From the NCBI GenBank assembly GCA_003117195.1, contig BDSI01000077.1, positions 131,501 to 195,500 on the forward strand: a stretch of 64,000 bases of DNA. The letters are read 5' to 3'. The position numbers and the translations under genes are program-made. This document shows, piece by piece, positions 21,841 to 33,700 of this stretch; position 1 is the first letter of the stretch, and each line of letters starts with the position of its first letter. The notes under the pieces were generated by a model that saw only the letters and a program-made list of their open reading frames with translations, was not told the DNA's origin and ran no database searches. This DNA comes from Eudorina sp. 2006-703-Eu-15 (Eukaryota > Chlorophyta > Chlorophyceae > Chlamydomonadales > Volvocaceae).

Positions 21841-24734
21841 ATGTCTGTGTTCCGCGGACGTGCCCAGGCCTCGGCCGTAGTCGTCGGTCTTCTGTTGTGC
21901 CAAATCGCATCTGCTTGTATCTTCAAGTATGGAACTTCACCGGACTCGCTGGTAAGCAAGATGTCTTGACGGCATTACGAATCGTCTTGCAAGCTCATCA
22001 TACATGTGCACGCACGTACTCAAACTTGACCATATGGACACATCGGAAGACATATACATCCCAACGAATCACCAATCAACAATCCGCGGTCTAACTATCC
22101 GCACACAATGCGCGGATCGGTGCTTCGTCCGATCGAACCCTTCATCAGCGATCAACGCGCCCATCCATGCCATGACCTGCTGCGACGGCATGCGGGGCTC
22201 TCTACCACCCTTCCCCAACAGGCGCCGCCAAAGGGAGGCACCCCTTGGGACCATGGCTTCCACGGCGACGACTGGTGAGCGGAGGATTGAGGGGCGGAGA
22301 GCGGGGATGGGAGGGAGGGAGCCGGTAGCTTAGCCAGCTAACTTGCGGCGATAGATGGGCATGCGTGCACGGCTACGGTTCCCACTACATCCAGGAATTT
22401 GGATATCTGGCAATGACCATCCACCTAGCTACCTCCGCCTCAGCCATCAGGTCCCTGGTGCTTTATGCTCACATAAACGTACTTCCCGCGCTCACACAGC
22501 ACGAAAACGGCCCCGCCTTGCTCCTGGTGGTGTTGACAAGCTTGCCGCCGTTCTCGCTGATCCATCCCGTGGCAGGAGCGGTGTGGACGGCACCGGCAAG
22601 CCCTGGGTCTGCCTCAGCGGTATTCGACAGAGTCCGATCATCGTTCCATCGGCTGCATCCCTACGTACGCACGAGGGGCCGGCTGGTTGAGGGGTGTAGG
22701 GTTTCCACACGGGGACTAAAATTCCCACACGCAGTACACAGTAGCCAGCAAGCACTCTGCAGCATAATTCCTGCTGCGTTGGTGTGTCCTGCGGCTGCGC
22801 GCGGGAGGAACGCCCCTGCCCGGGCCCCTTCTGTGCATGTTCCATATGATGCAGTGATGAACGCTCCTTTGCCTTTTACTACTTTTTGAATTTGCAGAAA
22901 GCTCGGGCCAGGAAATTCCGTCCCAGCTCCGTACGACGTGGAATTACCCGGCTCTGGTCTCCAACGGCAGCAACATCGAGGTGATCAACACCGGGCACAC
23001 CATCCAGGTCGAGTGGCTGTTCCCGTACAACCCCGACGTGTTCATCACCGTCCCCGCCAACCCCAGCAGCTTCACCCCGCTCACAGCCGTCCTGACCATG
23101 AGGTCCTTTGACGCCAAGTCCTCCGTGAGGGCGACGCCGCTCCAGTTCCACTTCCACACCACGTCGGAGCACGCGCTGTCAGGTACATAAGGAGATGCCG
23201 TACTGTCGTACGATGTGTGGGCAACGCGGCGGTCACGATGCTTCGCAGCAGCACGTAAGAAACCGTGCTCAACCTGTCGGACCAAGGGTTGCAATCCAGT
23301 CAGGACCGTCTACATGTTAATCCAAACGCTTCAATATGGGAAACGTCGTCTAGGCTTTATCTTACCCAAACGAAGAAGTACATCATGAGTAACAGCGCGT
23401 GTTGCCCATTATTCCGTCTCTCCCTCACCGCCCTCCGCCCCTGGCAGGCACGTACTACCCGCTGGAGCTCCACATCGTTCACAAGGTCACGGACCTGCCC
23501 TTCTGCGCCGCCATCGGGGGCTGCTTCACCGTCACGGGTATCCTGTTCGAGCTGGTGGAGGGTCCGGACAACCCGCTGCTGGCGTCCATATGGGGGGCCA
23601 TGCCCACGCGCGAGGGGGTGAGATGCGGTAGTTGCGGGGCAGGGCAGGGCAGGGCCAAACGATTGGGCCAGTTCAGTTGGCGAGGAAGCCTTCGTGTGCG
23701 GTGCTTGCAACGCCTCCACGCGCTTCATCATGTATCACATCGATGTATCCCCACACCTGCACCGCACTCCCCTCTCCAGGCCGTCAACACTCTGCCCGCC
23801 GGCGCCAGCATCCAGCTGAACAGCCTGCTGCCGCCCACCGACGCCCGTGACTACGTCACCTACGAGGGCAGCCTCACCACCCCGCCCTGCAGCGAGGGAC
23901 TGCTGTGGCACGTGTTCCTCAAGCCGCAGACCATCAGCCGGGCGCAGGTAGGGGTCAGGTCGATGCGCGAGGGCGGGCGGGGCTGAACTACAGTGGAACT
24001 GGGTGGGTTAGTTGCGGATAGGTCCGCGCGCGCGAACAAGGGAAGGGAGGGGAGTCTTGGCGTGGTAAAGATCCTTCTCTCCTCCGCTGCCCGCCGCCCG
24101 CCCAGCCATGTCGCGCTCCTTCGTGCGATACTCTCCCTGGCCGGTGTTCAGTTTGGCATGCCCCTAACCACCCTGTTGCCACTGGCTGCCCTCCGCGCGC
24201 GCAGTGGACCCAGTACAAGCGCGCTGTGGGCTTCAAGGAGTGCACCTTCGCTGCCAACGGCACCGCCGTGGGCGGTCATCACCGCCACAGCCACCGCCGC
24301 CTGTTGGCTTCGCAGCTCGGGGGCAACCCGAACGACTGTGAGTAGCGGGCTCGTGCATGGAGCGGATGCGGCTGCCAACAGCCCTGCAAACATATATGCG
24401 TGATGACCATTGATAAGTGTTGTTATATATAGTTCGTTTAGGCAGTGTATGGTGAGGAAGCCTCGGCTGTCGCCGTGGGATGTCACCGATGACCCGCGGG
24501 GTCCGCTGTAACATCCTAATAATAATAATAATAATAATAATAACATACATTTCTCACACGTCTCTTCCTGCGATGACCCTGCCTTCACCTACCCAACGCC
24601 GTGCAGACGTGTGCAATGTGGAGGCGTACGGCAGCAACTTCAGGTCGCCGCAGGGCATCAACGGTCGGGTTGTCAAGCTCGCACCGCAGCCCTCACCGCT
24701 GCTATCGGTGGGCATCACTCTCGGCCGCCGGTAG
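21841..24734 (+). CDS. CAH1-like: Alpha carbonic anhydrase, periplasmic CAH1-type, copy B
   Basis: Interconverts CO2 and bicarbonate, by homology outside the plasma membrane. Exons: 21841-21951, 22222-22274, 22576-22685, 22898-23182, 23448-23617, 23780-23947, 24205-24337, 24607-24734, joined in frame to 385 residues. Residues 1-25 are a signal peptide ending ASA, then CIFKYGTSPDS as in Chlamydomonas CAH1. Zinc ligands are H176, H178 (QFHFHTTSEH) and H195 (LELHIVH). E182 and E193 are the supporting acids, H125 (NTGHTIQVEW) the proton-shuttle position, T276-T277 the gatekeeper pair (GSLTTPPCSEG). NGS and NGT glycosylation sites are present. After HHRHSHRRLL the C-terminal segment VCNVEAYGSNFRSPQ corresponds to the CAH1 small subunit. 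Residue 188 is Thr, shared with A; copies C-F have Lys. TGTAA is at 24844-24848. All frames are intact. Confidence 0.93.
24421..24543 (+). mobile_element. LINE family 3 end in intron 7 of copy B, (AAT)8
   Basis: Same insertion as in copy A, with eight AAT units. Confidence 0.75.
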
Positions 24735-26369
24735 CTGGCTGGGCTCATCAGCGGCACCGACATGGAGCTAGACTGAGCCTCAGTCCGAAATGTGGGGGCA
24801 GAGACAGATAGATACGGTGATGAAGAATATTGCAAGTACCGTCTGTAAATGAGAGCCGCGGGTATGTAAGTATGTATGTAATAGGCGGATGTGCCTGCAG
24901 CGCGCCACGTTATGAGGTTGGAAGTATCGAGTCGGAAGAGAGTCAGGAGAGGACACGCGAGGACAGATTGCAATGAGAGGCAATTCGAAGAAATTGAACA
25001 ATCGTGTTACATGGTGCTGATACCCGCAAGCGGTTTGGCTGGATCGCTTCATTTCAAATTTAATTCTGTTGCATTTCATGAACAGCGTATTAAGACTTGG
25101 CGCCGCTGAATGTGTTTGTGCCGTACAGGAGCGCCGTGCGATTCTCAGGATCGATCGGGTAGTGATAGGGGAGCATGTGCATATGGTTGGCGCAGCCTCC
25201 ATGTCAGCACCGGAATGTGTCGGGTGCGTCGGATTAGTTCTTCAAGGAACTCAGAGCTGAACGGTTGGCCCTGATGTGGCCTGCGGTGTGTCGCGCGGAC
25301 CCGAGGCGGTGTTGTTTTCTTCCGGCGGATGCTCGAATAATGTGATGTCACCGCTCGAATGTGATGCTGGCCAGATGAGCCTTGGGGCGGCAGCGTATGG
25401 TGTGCCAGGAGACTTACCCCGGCTGGCAGACAGGAGTGCGGTCGGCTGTAACCTGATGACTCAGTGCTCATCCCTTATTATTTCTCCATATCGGAGTAAT
25501 ATCGGAGTAACCATGGCTAGCTATCGTTCTTACACACCTACCGGTCCGAGCTATCGCCGGTCCGATCCGCGCTACCGGTCAGCGCTGTCAGAAATCCGCC
25601 AGGCTCGGCAGTAAAGTCGCGACAGTTACCTTTCACACGTCCTCCAGTTTCTTGACAAAAGCTTGTCAAGCAAAGCTGCACAAGCATGATGACGTAGATA
25701 GAATACCTTCGCGGCGTGGAAGTAGAAGAGACGTTCCATAACTTGCACTTGCAATGGAGAACGACAGCTGAGTTTTACTAGTAAATTGAGTAGTTGAGTC
25801 AAAAGCGACTGGATACATGATTGATGTGATCCGAGAAGAAATAATTTGCAGCGATCGAAACACGACAACCCGGCAACGACAAAGGCCCGCTGCTCTATTT
25901 GCAAAATGAATGACATTATGTATATTTTATTATATTTAAATGATTCATTTTGTTATTGGTGAGTGCAATTGCGGTCGGCAAGTTTTGTAATGCATGCGCG
26001 TGCGTGCGTAATTAATAGGGACTAACAGCCAGGCACGCTTTCGGCGGCGTCGCACACCGCGACACTCTTTACTTGGATAATTTAATGTATAACAGTATAT
26101 TACGCAATTATAAGCAATAAAAATGTCAGGGCATCTTTTTCTTAAGTGGCGCGAAGGCGCGCTGTTCGAGAGTGCGAGTTGCGTAGGGTTGCGTGGGCTT
26201 CAACTTCCCTTCAGATATGCTCAATACAACGAATACATGAAAAAGAACATTATGTAAATATTGAACAGCTGGTTGATAAATGACAGAAAGGAACAGACTG
26301 TATTCTCAGGCATTTTCTTACTTAAGTAGGTACAGAATCTCTAACTTTCATAGAAACTATGACATCGAT
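24735..26369. repeat. Spacer between copies B and C
   Basis: The cleanest spacer, with no insertion. It begins with the 3' UTR and TGTAA. It then has a doubled TATCGGAGTAA just before a 33-codon frame (25513-25614), a region read as a 96-codon minus-strand frame (25626-25916) that shows no family features, and AT-rich DNA up to the promoter block. Confidence 0.8.
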
Positions 26370-26527
26370 GAAACTATTGCAACACCCCGTCTTTCTTGTG
26401 GTCGTGCGTGGGATGCGAGGTCTACAACCGATTAACTTCCAGGAAACCGGTAACCCACGCACCGCCGGTGCTGTAAACTCAGATGTCCGTGCAAAAACGA
26501 CTGCCCAGGTGATATATAAGCAAGAGT
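26370..26527 (+). promoter_or_regulatory. Conserved proximal promoter block, copy C
   Basis: Inverted 9-mers GTGCGTGGG (26404-26412) and CCCACGCAC (26454-26462) are followed by GCACCGCCGGTGC and TATATAAG at about 26513-26520, roughly 105 bp before the ATG. A second TATA-like string, CATATAAAATATAAC, follows. A CTGTACAG just before the ATG could be a 5' UTR acceptor. Confidence 0.55.
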
Positions 26528-26619
26528 CTACATTTGCATATAAAATATAACGGTTCACTGTATCTACAACATTTACATACTTGTGTATATCCTAGTGTTT
26601 ATCTATCTGTACAGGCACA

Positions 26620-29600
26620 ATGTCTGTGTTCCGCGGACGTGCCCAGGCCTCGGCCGTAGTCGTCGGTCTTCTGTTGTGCCAAATCGCATCTGCTTGTATC
26701 TTCAAGTATGGAACTTCACCGGACTCGCTGGTAAGCAAGATGTCTTGACGGCATTACGAATCGTCTTGCAAGCTCATCATACATGTGCACGCACGTACTC
26801 AAACTTGACCATATGGACACATCGGAAGACATATACATCCCAACGAATCACCAATCAACAATCCGCGGTCTAACTATCCGCACACAATGCGCGGATCGGT
26901 GCTTCGTCCGATCGAACCCTTCATCAGCGATCAACGCGCCCATCCATGCCATGACCTGCTGCGACGGCATGCGGGGCTCTCTACCACCCTTCCCCAACAG
27001 GCGCCGCCAAAGGGAGGCACCCCTTGGGACCATGGCTTCCACGGCGACGACTGGTGAGCGGAGGATTGAGGGGCGGAGAGCGGGGATGAGCCGGTAGCTT
27101 AGCCAGCTAGCTTGCGGCGATAGATGGGCATGCGTGCACGGCTACGGTTCCCACTACATCCAGGAATTTGGATATCTGGCAATGACCATCCACCTAGCTA
27201 GCTACCTCCGCCTCAGCCATCAGGTCCCTGGTGCTTTATGCTCACACAAACGTACCTCCCGCGCTCACACAGCACGAAAACGGCCCCGCCTTGCTCCTGG
27301 TGGTGTTGACAAGCTTGCCGCCGTTCTCGCTGATCCATCCCGTGGCAGGAGCGGTGTGGACGGCACCGGCAAGCCCTGGGTCTGCCTCAGCGGTATTCGA
27401 CAGAGTCCGATCATCGTTCCATCGGCTGCATCCCTACGTACGCACGAGGGGCCGGCTGGTTGAGGGGTGTAGGGTTTCCACACGGGGACTAAAATTCCCA
27501 CACGCAGTACACAGTAGCCAGCAAGCACTCTGCAGCATAATTCCTGCTGCGTTGGTGTGTCCTGCGGCTGCGCGCGGGAGGAACGCCCCTGCCCGGGCCC
27601 CTTCTGTGCATGTTCCATATGATGCAGTGATGAACGCTCCTTTGCCTTTTACTACTTTTTGAATTTGCAGAAAGCTCGGGCCAGGAAATTCCGTCCCAGC
27701 TCCGTACGACGTGGAATTACCCGGCTCTGGTCTCCAACGGCAGCAACATCGAGGTGATCAACACCGGGCACACCATCCAGGTCGAGTGGCTGTTCCCGTA
27801 CAACCCCGACGTGTTCATCACCGTCCCCGCCAACCCCAGCAGCTTCACCCCGCTCACAGCCGTCCTGACCATGAGGTCCTTTGACGCCAAGTCCTCCGTA
27901 AGGGCGACGCCGCTCCAGTTCCACTTCCACACCACGTCGGAGCACGCGCTGTCAGGTACATAAGGAGATGCCGTACTGTCGTACGATGTGTGGGCAACGC
28001 GGCGGTCACGATGCTTCGCAGCACGTAAGAAACCGTGCTCAACCTGTCGTGCAATCCAGTCAGGACCGTCTACATGTAAATCCAAACTCTTCAATATGGG
28101 AAACGTCGTCTAGGCTTTATCTTACCCAAACGAAGAAGTACATCATGAGTAACCCCCCTGAGCGGGCTTTATCCCTTGCCATGGTTGGTTCTCAGGAACG
28201 GGGTGGTTCCCTGGTAGTGTGGGCCCGGGGAGTGTTTCGGTGCACTTGGGGAGCCTGTCCGGAGCGCCATGGTGGCATTAGTTCATTTACGTAGGCAGTG
28301 TATGGTGAGGAAGCCTCGGCTGTCGCCGGGGCTGTCACCGATGACCCGCGGGGTCCGCTGTAACATCCTAATAATTATGAGTAACAGCGCGTGTTGCCCA
28401 TTATTCCGTCTCTCCCTCACCGCGCGCCCTCCGCCCGCGGCAGGCAAGTACTACCCGCTGGAGCTCCACATCGTTCACAAGGTCACGGACCTTCCCTTCT
28501 GCGCCGCCATCGGGGGCTGCTTCACCGTCACGGGTATCTTGTTCGAGCTGGTGGAGGGCCCGGACAACCCGCTGCTGGCGTCCATCTGGGGGGCCATGCC
28601 CACGCGCGAGGGGGTGAGATGCGGTAGTTGCGGGGCAGGGCAGGGCAGGGCCGAGCGGTTGGGCAAATTCAGTTGGCGAGGAAGCCTTTGTGTGCGGTGC
28701 TTGCAACGCCTCCACGCGCTTCATAATGTATCACATCTAGAGGACAACGGGTCTGCCGTTGCTGCCGCTCTGAAGACCAGATTGAAGATGAGAAGCATGT
28801 TCTACTCGACTGCCCGGCTTACGATGCAATACGCGCTGAGGAAGGGTTTCATCGCCCTAATACGATGAGGGATGCGATTGCCTGGGATCCGGCTCGTTTG
28901 GCAAAGATGTTGGAGCGCATGTGGGCTCACCGTAATTCTATCGATCGTGCCCTTTGGGCGCTAGTCTCGTCAACTCCTGTTAATGCGGTATTGCAAACCA
29001 GTGCTTTCGGGCGTTTTGTTTGCCCTTGGGCCTCGGGCTCGTATGGGTATGTGCAGGTATGGGGTTACGCACCCCCAACCATGTAACACACACACACACA
29101 TCTATGTATCCCCACACCTGCACCGCACTCCCCTCTCCAGGCCGTCAACACTCTGCCCGCCGGCGCCAGCATCCAGCTGAACAGCCTGCTGCCGCCCACC
29201 GACGCCCGTGACTACGTCACCTACGAGGGCAGCCTCACCACCCCGCCCTGCAGCGAGGGACTGCTGTGGCACGTGTTCCTCAAGCCGCAGACCATCAGCC
29301 GGGCGCAGGTAGGGGTCAGGTCGATGCGCGAGGGCGGGCGGGGCTGTACTACAGTGGAACTGGGTGGGTTAGTTGCGGATAGGTCCGCGCGCGCGAACAA
29401 GGGAAGGGAGGGGAGTCTTGGCGTGGTAAAGATCCTTCTCTCCTCCGCTGCCCGCCGCCCGCCCAGCCATGTCGCGCTCCTTCGTGACGTGAGACACGTT
29501 CCCTGGCCGGTGTTCAGTTTGGCATGCCCCTAACCACCCTGTTGCCACTGGCTGCCCTCCGCGCGCGCAGTGGACCCAGTACAAGCGCGCTGTGGGCTTC

Positions 29601-30087
29601 AAGGAGTGCACCTTCGCTGCCAACGGCACCGCCGTGGGCGGTCATCACCGCCACAGCCACCGCCGCCTGTTGGCTTCGCAGCTCGGGGGCAACCCGAACG
29701 ACTGTGAGTAGCGGGCTCGTGCATGGAGCGGATGCGGCTGCCAACAGCCCTGCAAACATATATGCGTGATGACCTTGATAAGTGTTGTTATATATAGTTC
29801 GTTTAGGCAGTGTATGGTGAGGAAGCCTCGGCTGTCGCCGTGGGATGTCACCGATGACCCGCGGGGTCCGCTGTAACATCCTAATAATAATAATAACATA
29901 CATTTCTCACACGTCTCTTCCTGCGATGACCCTGCCTTCACCTACCCAACGCCGTGCAGACGTGTGCAATGTGGAGGCGTACGGCAGCAACTTCAGGTCG
30001 CCGCAGGGCATCAACGGTCGGGTTGTCAAGCTCGCACCGCAGCCCTCACCGCTGCTATCGGTGGGCATCACTCTCGGCCGCCGGTAG
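26620..30087 (+). CDS. CAH1-like: Alpha carbonic anhydrase, periplasmic CAH1-type, copy C
   Basis: Exons: 26620-26730, 27001-27053, 27349-27458, 27671-27955, 28444-28613, 29141-29308, 29571-29703, 29960-30087, with the same lengths and 385-residue product as copy B; residue 188 is Lys. All catalytic residues listed for B are present. Two private insertions lengthen its introns: a family 3 LINE in intron 4 (28154-28376) and a family 1 LINE in intron 5 (28739-29096), both in the sense direction. Intron 7 keeps the ancestral family 3 end with (AAT)4. The 3' UTR is split 27 bases after the stop by the Copia element, which moves the native TGTAA signal to 35585-35589. The coding frame is intact, but correct splicing and 3' processing are in doubt. 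Confidence 0.88.
28154..28376 (+). mobile_element. LINE family 3 insertion in intron 4 of copy C
   Basis: A 223-bp insert ending GGGGTCCGCTGTAACATCCT plus AATAATT. It is flanked by ATGAGTAAC on both sides (28145-28153 and 28377-28385). The other five copies have a single ATGAGTAAC here. Confidence 0.88.
28739..29096 (+). mobile_element. LINE family 1 insertion in intron 5 of copy C
   Basis: Begins AGAGGACAACGGG, ends CATGTAA(CA)n, and is flanked by CACATCT (28732-28738 and 29097-29103). The 5' truncation point is the same as in the copy at 57680. Confidence 0.85.
29782..29897 (+). mobile_element. LINE family 3 end in intron 7 of copy C, (AAT)4
   Basis: Ancestral intron 7 insertion with four AAT units. 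Confidence 0.75.
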
Positions 30088-30114
30088 CTGGCTGGGCTCA
30101 TCAGCGGCACCGAC

Positions 30115-30448
30115 TGTTGTTTTGGAGCTGCATGTAAACCATCGGGCACAAAGAGACAAGTCCAGAAGTCTCTACCAGGCCATGACGTTACAATAGAAGC
30201 AACTGATGAAGACAACAAACACTCACGGATTTATTGTCTCAGACAGGATAACTAGGATAATGCCGTACAGATAAAGCTCCACCAACACCCGGAAGACACA
30301 CGCCAAAAGTACTTTCACATAGCTCCGGGCCCCTTAGGTAACATATACGGACATAACGTAACCGTTTGTGTCATACCGCGACATATTGTAACGGTACGGA
30401 ACGTAACCGGGCACATGAACGGGTACGGAAGACTGGCCGAAAACAACA
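30115..30448 (-). repeat. Copia 3' LTR
   Basis: A 334-bp terminal repeat, TG...CA on both strands, apparently identical to 35164-35497. Confidence 0.93.
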
Positions 30449-30762
30449 CTCCCACGCGGTCAGACTTCCGTACGAACCAAGTACGGCACTACCGAATAAA
30501 CAAGACACGCAGCAACGGCGGCACATAACACTACGCAAAAGCCGCAGATAGACCAGCTCCCACGCAGTGACAGAACGCACGCAAGCAAAGGCAATGGAGT
30601 GTCTTGGAAGCGAACAGACAGATAACTGCAGTAAGCTCCCACGCACTCGGCAAGAAAAACAGCGAGTAGCAAACGCAGCGCCACAGGGTGTCCTGCAGTG
30701 GACGAGAACGTTCACCTGAACGGAGTCACCTCAAACGCGCATACACCTTCTCATCAGGATAG
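30449..30762 (-). other. Copia 3' untranslated region with polypurine-like motif repeated three times
   Basis: The minus-strand word GCGTGGGAG abuts the 3' LTR at 30449-30457, where the polypurine tract should lie. It recurs at 30557-30565 and 30636-30644. No frame is supported here. Confidence 0.6.
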
Positions 30763-33700
30763 TCACTTCAGACCCATCCCGTCCATGCAGAACTTCAGCT
30801 TGGCCGCCGGCAGGGCCTTCGTAAAGATGTCGGCCAACTGCTCCGCGGTCTTGCAGTACACAACCCGGATCTCACCACGCTCAACCCTCTCGCGCGCGAA
30901 GTGATGGCAGATATCTATGTGCTTAGTGCGCGACGTAGACACCGGGCTCTCCAGCATCGCAATGCAGGCGTTGTTGTCGCACTTCAGCGGCACCGTCTGC
31001 ACGTTCACTCCCAGATCATGCAATAGATGCCTCAGCCACAACGCCTCCTTGATCGCCGCAGCCGCAGCCATGTACTCCGCCTCCGCCGTTGAGGTCGCCA
31101 CAGTTGGCTGCAACTTGCTGGCCCACGAAACCGCACCACCACCGTACAAGAACACGTAGCCACCAGTTGAGCGACGACCCTTGGCACCCGCCAGATCCGA
31201 ATCACAATAGCCAAGAACACCGGAACCGCCAGAGTACACGATCCCGATCTCCTTGGTGCCAGCCAGATACCTCAGAACGCCCTTCGCGACATTCCAATGC
31301 TCCACCGTGGGCTTGGACATGTGACGGGCCAGAGCTCCCACGGCAAAAGCAATATCAGGACGAGAACAAACCGACAGGTACAGCAAGCTACCGACTAGCT
31401 CACTGTACGGAAACTTGCCCACATCCAACGGCGCACCATCAGAAGACAAAACGAGGTTGGCATCCATGGGGGTGCTACGCGCATTTGCACCCTCCAAGCC
31501 AAACTTCGACAGCAATTCAGCCACATAGCGCTTCTGCGTGAGATGCAGGGTGCGCGCGCTCCTATCCCTCACAATCTCAAAGCCCAGATAGAAGCTCGCC
31601 TCGCCAAGATCGCGCATATCGAAAATGCTTTGCAACTGACCCTTCACCTGCTTGACCACGTTAGCAGACTTGCAGGCGATGAGCAGGTCATCCACATAAA
31701 CCAAGATATAGACCCGCTCTCCCTTCTCCTCCTTAAAGAACAAACCAGGATCAGCTGCGGACGGCTTAAACCCCATCTTCTCCAGCTCAGAGCGCAGGCG
31801 CACATACCACGCACGCGGGGCCTGACGAAGGCCGTACAGGGAACGATGCAACCGGCAAGCAATATGCGGCCCTCCCTGCTCGTATCCAGGGGGTTGCTCC
31901 GTAAACACCTCCTCCTTCAGCACACCATTCAGGAATGCCGTCTTAATGTCCAGCTGATGCAGCTCATAATCGCCAGCAGCCACGACAGACAGCAACGCGC
32001 GCAGGGTAGCATACTTCCCAACAGGCGCGAACACTTCACCGAAATCAACGCCCTCCTGCTGGGTGTAGCCCTTGGCCACCAGACGCGCCTTATACCGCTC
32101 AACATTTCCTTGCGCATCCCGCTTGATCTTAAACACCCACTTCAAACCGACCTTCTTAGCTCCCTTCGGTAGCTCAATGAGCTCCCACGTACCATTGCTC
32201 AACAGAGACTGCATCTCCTCATCCATCGCAGCCTTCCACTGGGGCCAATCGGGGCGGGATTTTGCTTCCGCCAGCGACCGAGGCTCAGAAATTCCCACAG
32301 CAACAAGAGCGGCACCATTCAAATACTTCTTATTTGGCTTAACCTTCCGACCAGAGCGCGTGACAGGAAGATCACCATCGGAGCTAGACGAATCACTCTC
32401 CGCATCAGACGAGCCAGAGCCAGAGGGATCAGACGCCTCTGTGCCAGAGCCAGACGACCCATCATCATCACCCTCAAACTCTTCTTCACCTTCCTCCTCC
32501 TCCTCCTCCTCGTCCTCTTCCACCTCCAAATTGTCGACAAGGGGAGGGGGGACGTCATCATCCGCACCAACAGCAGCAGCGCCGCCAGCGATAGCACCAC
32601 CATCAGCAGCACCACCCGCGGCAGCATCATTATTAGCGGCGTGACGCGAAGGCACGTTCACACCAGCACCGAACGCCCACTCATCATCATCATTTTCATC
32701 TGAACGATAGGCAGGGTTAACCGTCCTTCCGGCCATAGCAGCAAAACCCCACCTGGACTCATCAAACACGACATTGCGAGACTGCACGATGCGCCCGTTG
32801 ATCAGAACACGGTACCCCTTGCTGTTGAGAGCATACCCCATAAACACACCCATGCGACCGCGAGGATCCAGCTTATCGCCAGTCCTTTTGGTGTCGTGTA
32901 CGTACGCCACGCAGCCATGCACGCGCAGATGCGACACATCAGGAACGGTGCCAGTGAACAGCTCATACGGGGTCTTGGATTTACCCGCAACAGGTGAACG
33001 ATTGCGCACGTAGCAAGCAGCGCTCAACAGCTCAGGCCAGTACTCCTTCGGCACATCCGACTCAGCACGCATAGCACGAATCTTATCCAGCAACGTGCGA
33101 TTCAAACGCTCAGCCTTGCCGTTCTGCTGCGGAGTGTTCGGCAAAGACAGCTGATGCCTCACACCGCGACCCTCACAGTACGCCTTCACCAGATTATTGA
33201 CGAACTCACCACCATTGTCCGATCGAATGCACTTCAACTTCCTCCCGCTCTGGGTCTCCAACAGCGACACAGCCTTAGGGATGAAGCTGGCCACATCAGA
33301 CTTGTGAGCAATGGGAGCGACGACAGCAAGACTGGACATATCATCGAGCATCGTGACAAAATAGCGGTGTCCCATGTACGAATCAGGTAGGGGACCGCAC
33401 ACATCCATATGCAGCAGATCAAGCAGATCAGACGCGACGGACTCAGAGTTCGGGAAAGGACCCCGACACTGCTTCCCACGAGTGCACCCGTCGCAAAACC
33501 TGCCCTCAGCGTCCTTCAACTGCGAATTGGACAGCTCGAGACCCTTCACCATCCCTTCATGCACCAACCGCTTCATATTGGCAACGCTCAGGTGGCCCAG
33601 CCGACGATGCCACAGGTCGACCTTGTTACCACCGGAGGACACACTAGACAGAGCGGGGGCAGCGCGCAGAGGCTCGGGAGGGGCAGGGTTAACATTGCTC

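Noticed and set aside
25626..25916. 96-codon minus-strand frame repeated in every array spacer
   Set aside because: It recurs only because the spacer is duplicated. No family-like motif, splice signal or codon pattern supports it.
31543..32172. Plus-strand frames inside the Copia element
   Set aside because: They are antisense shadows of the intact Gag-Pol frame.
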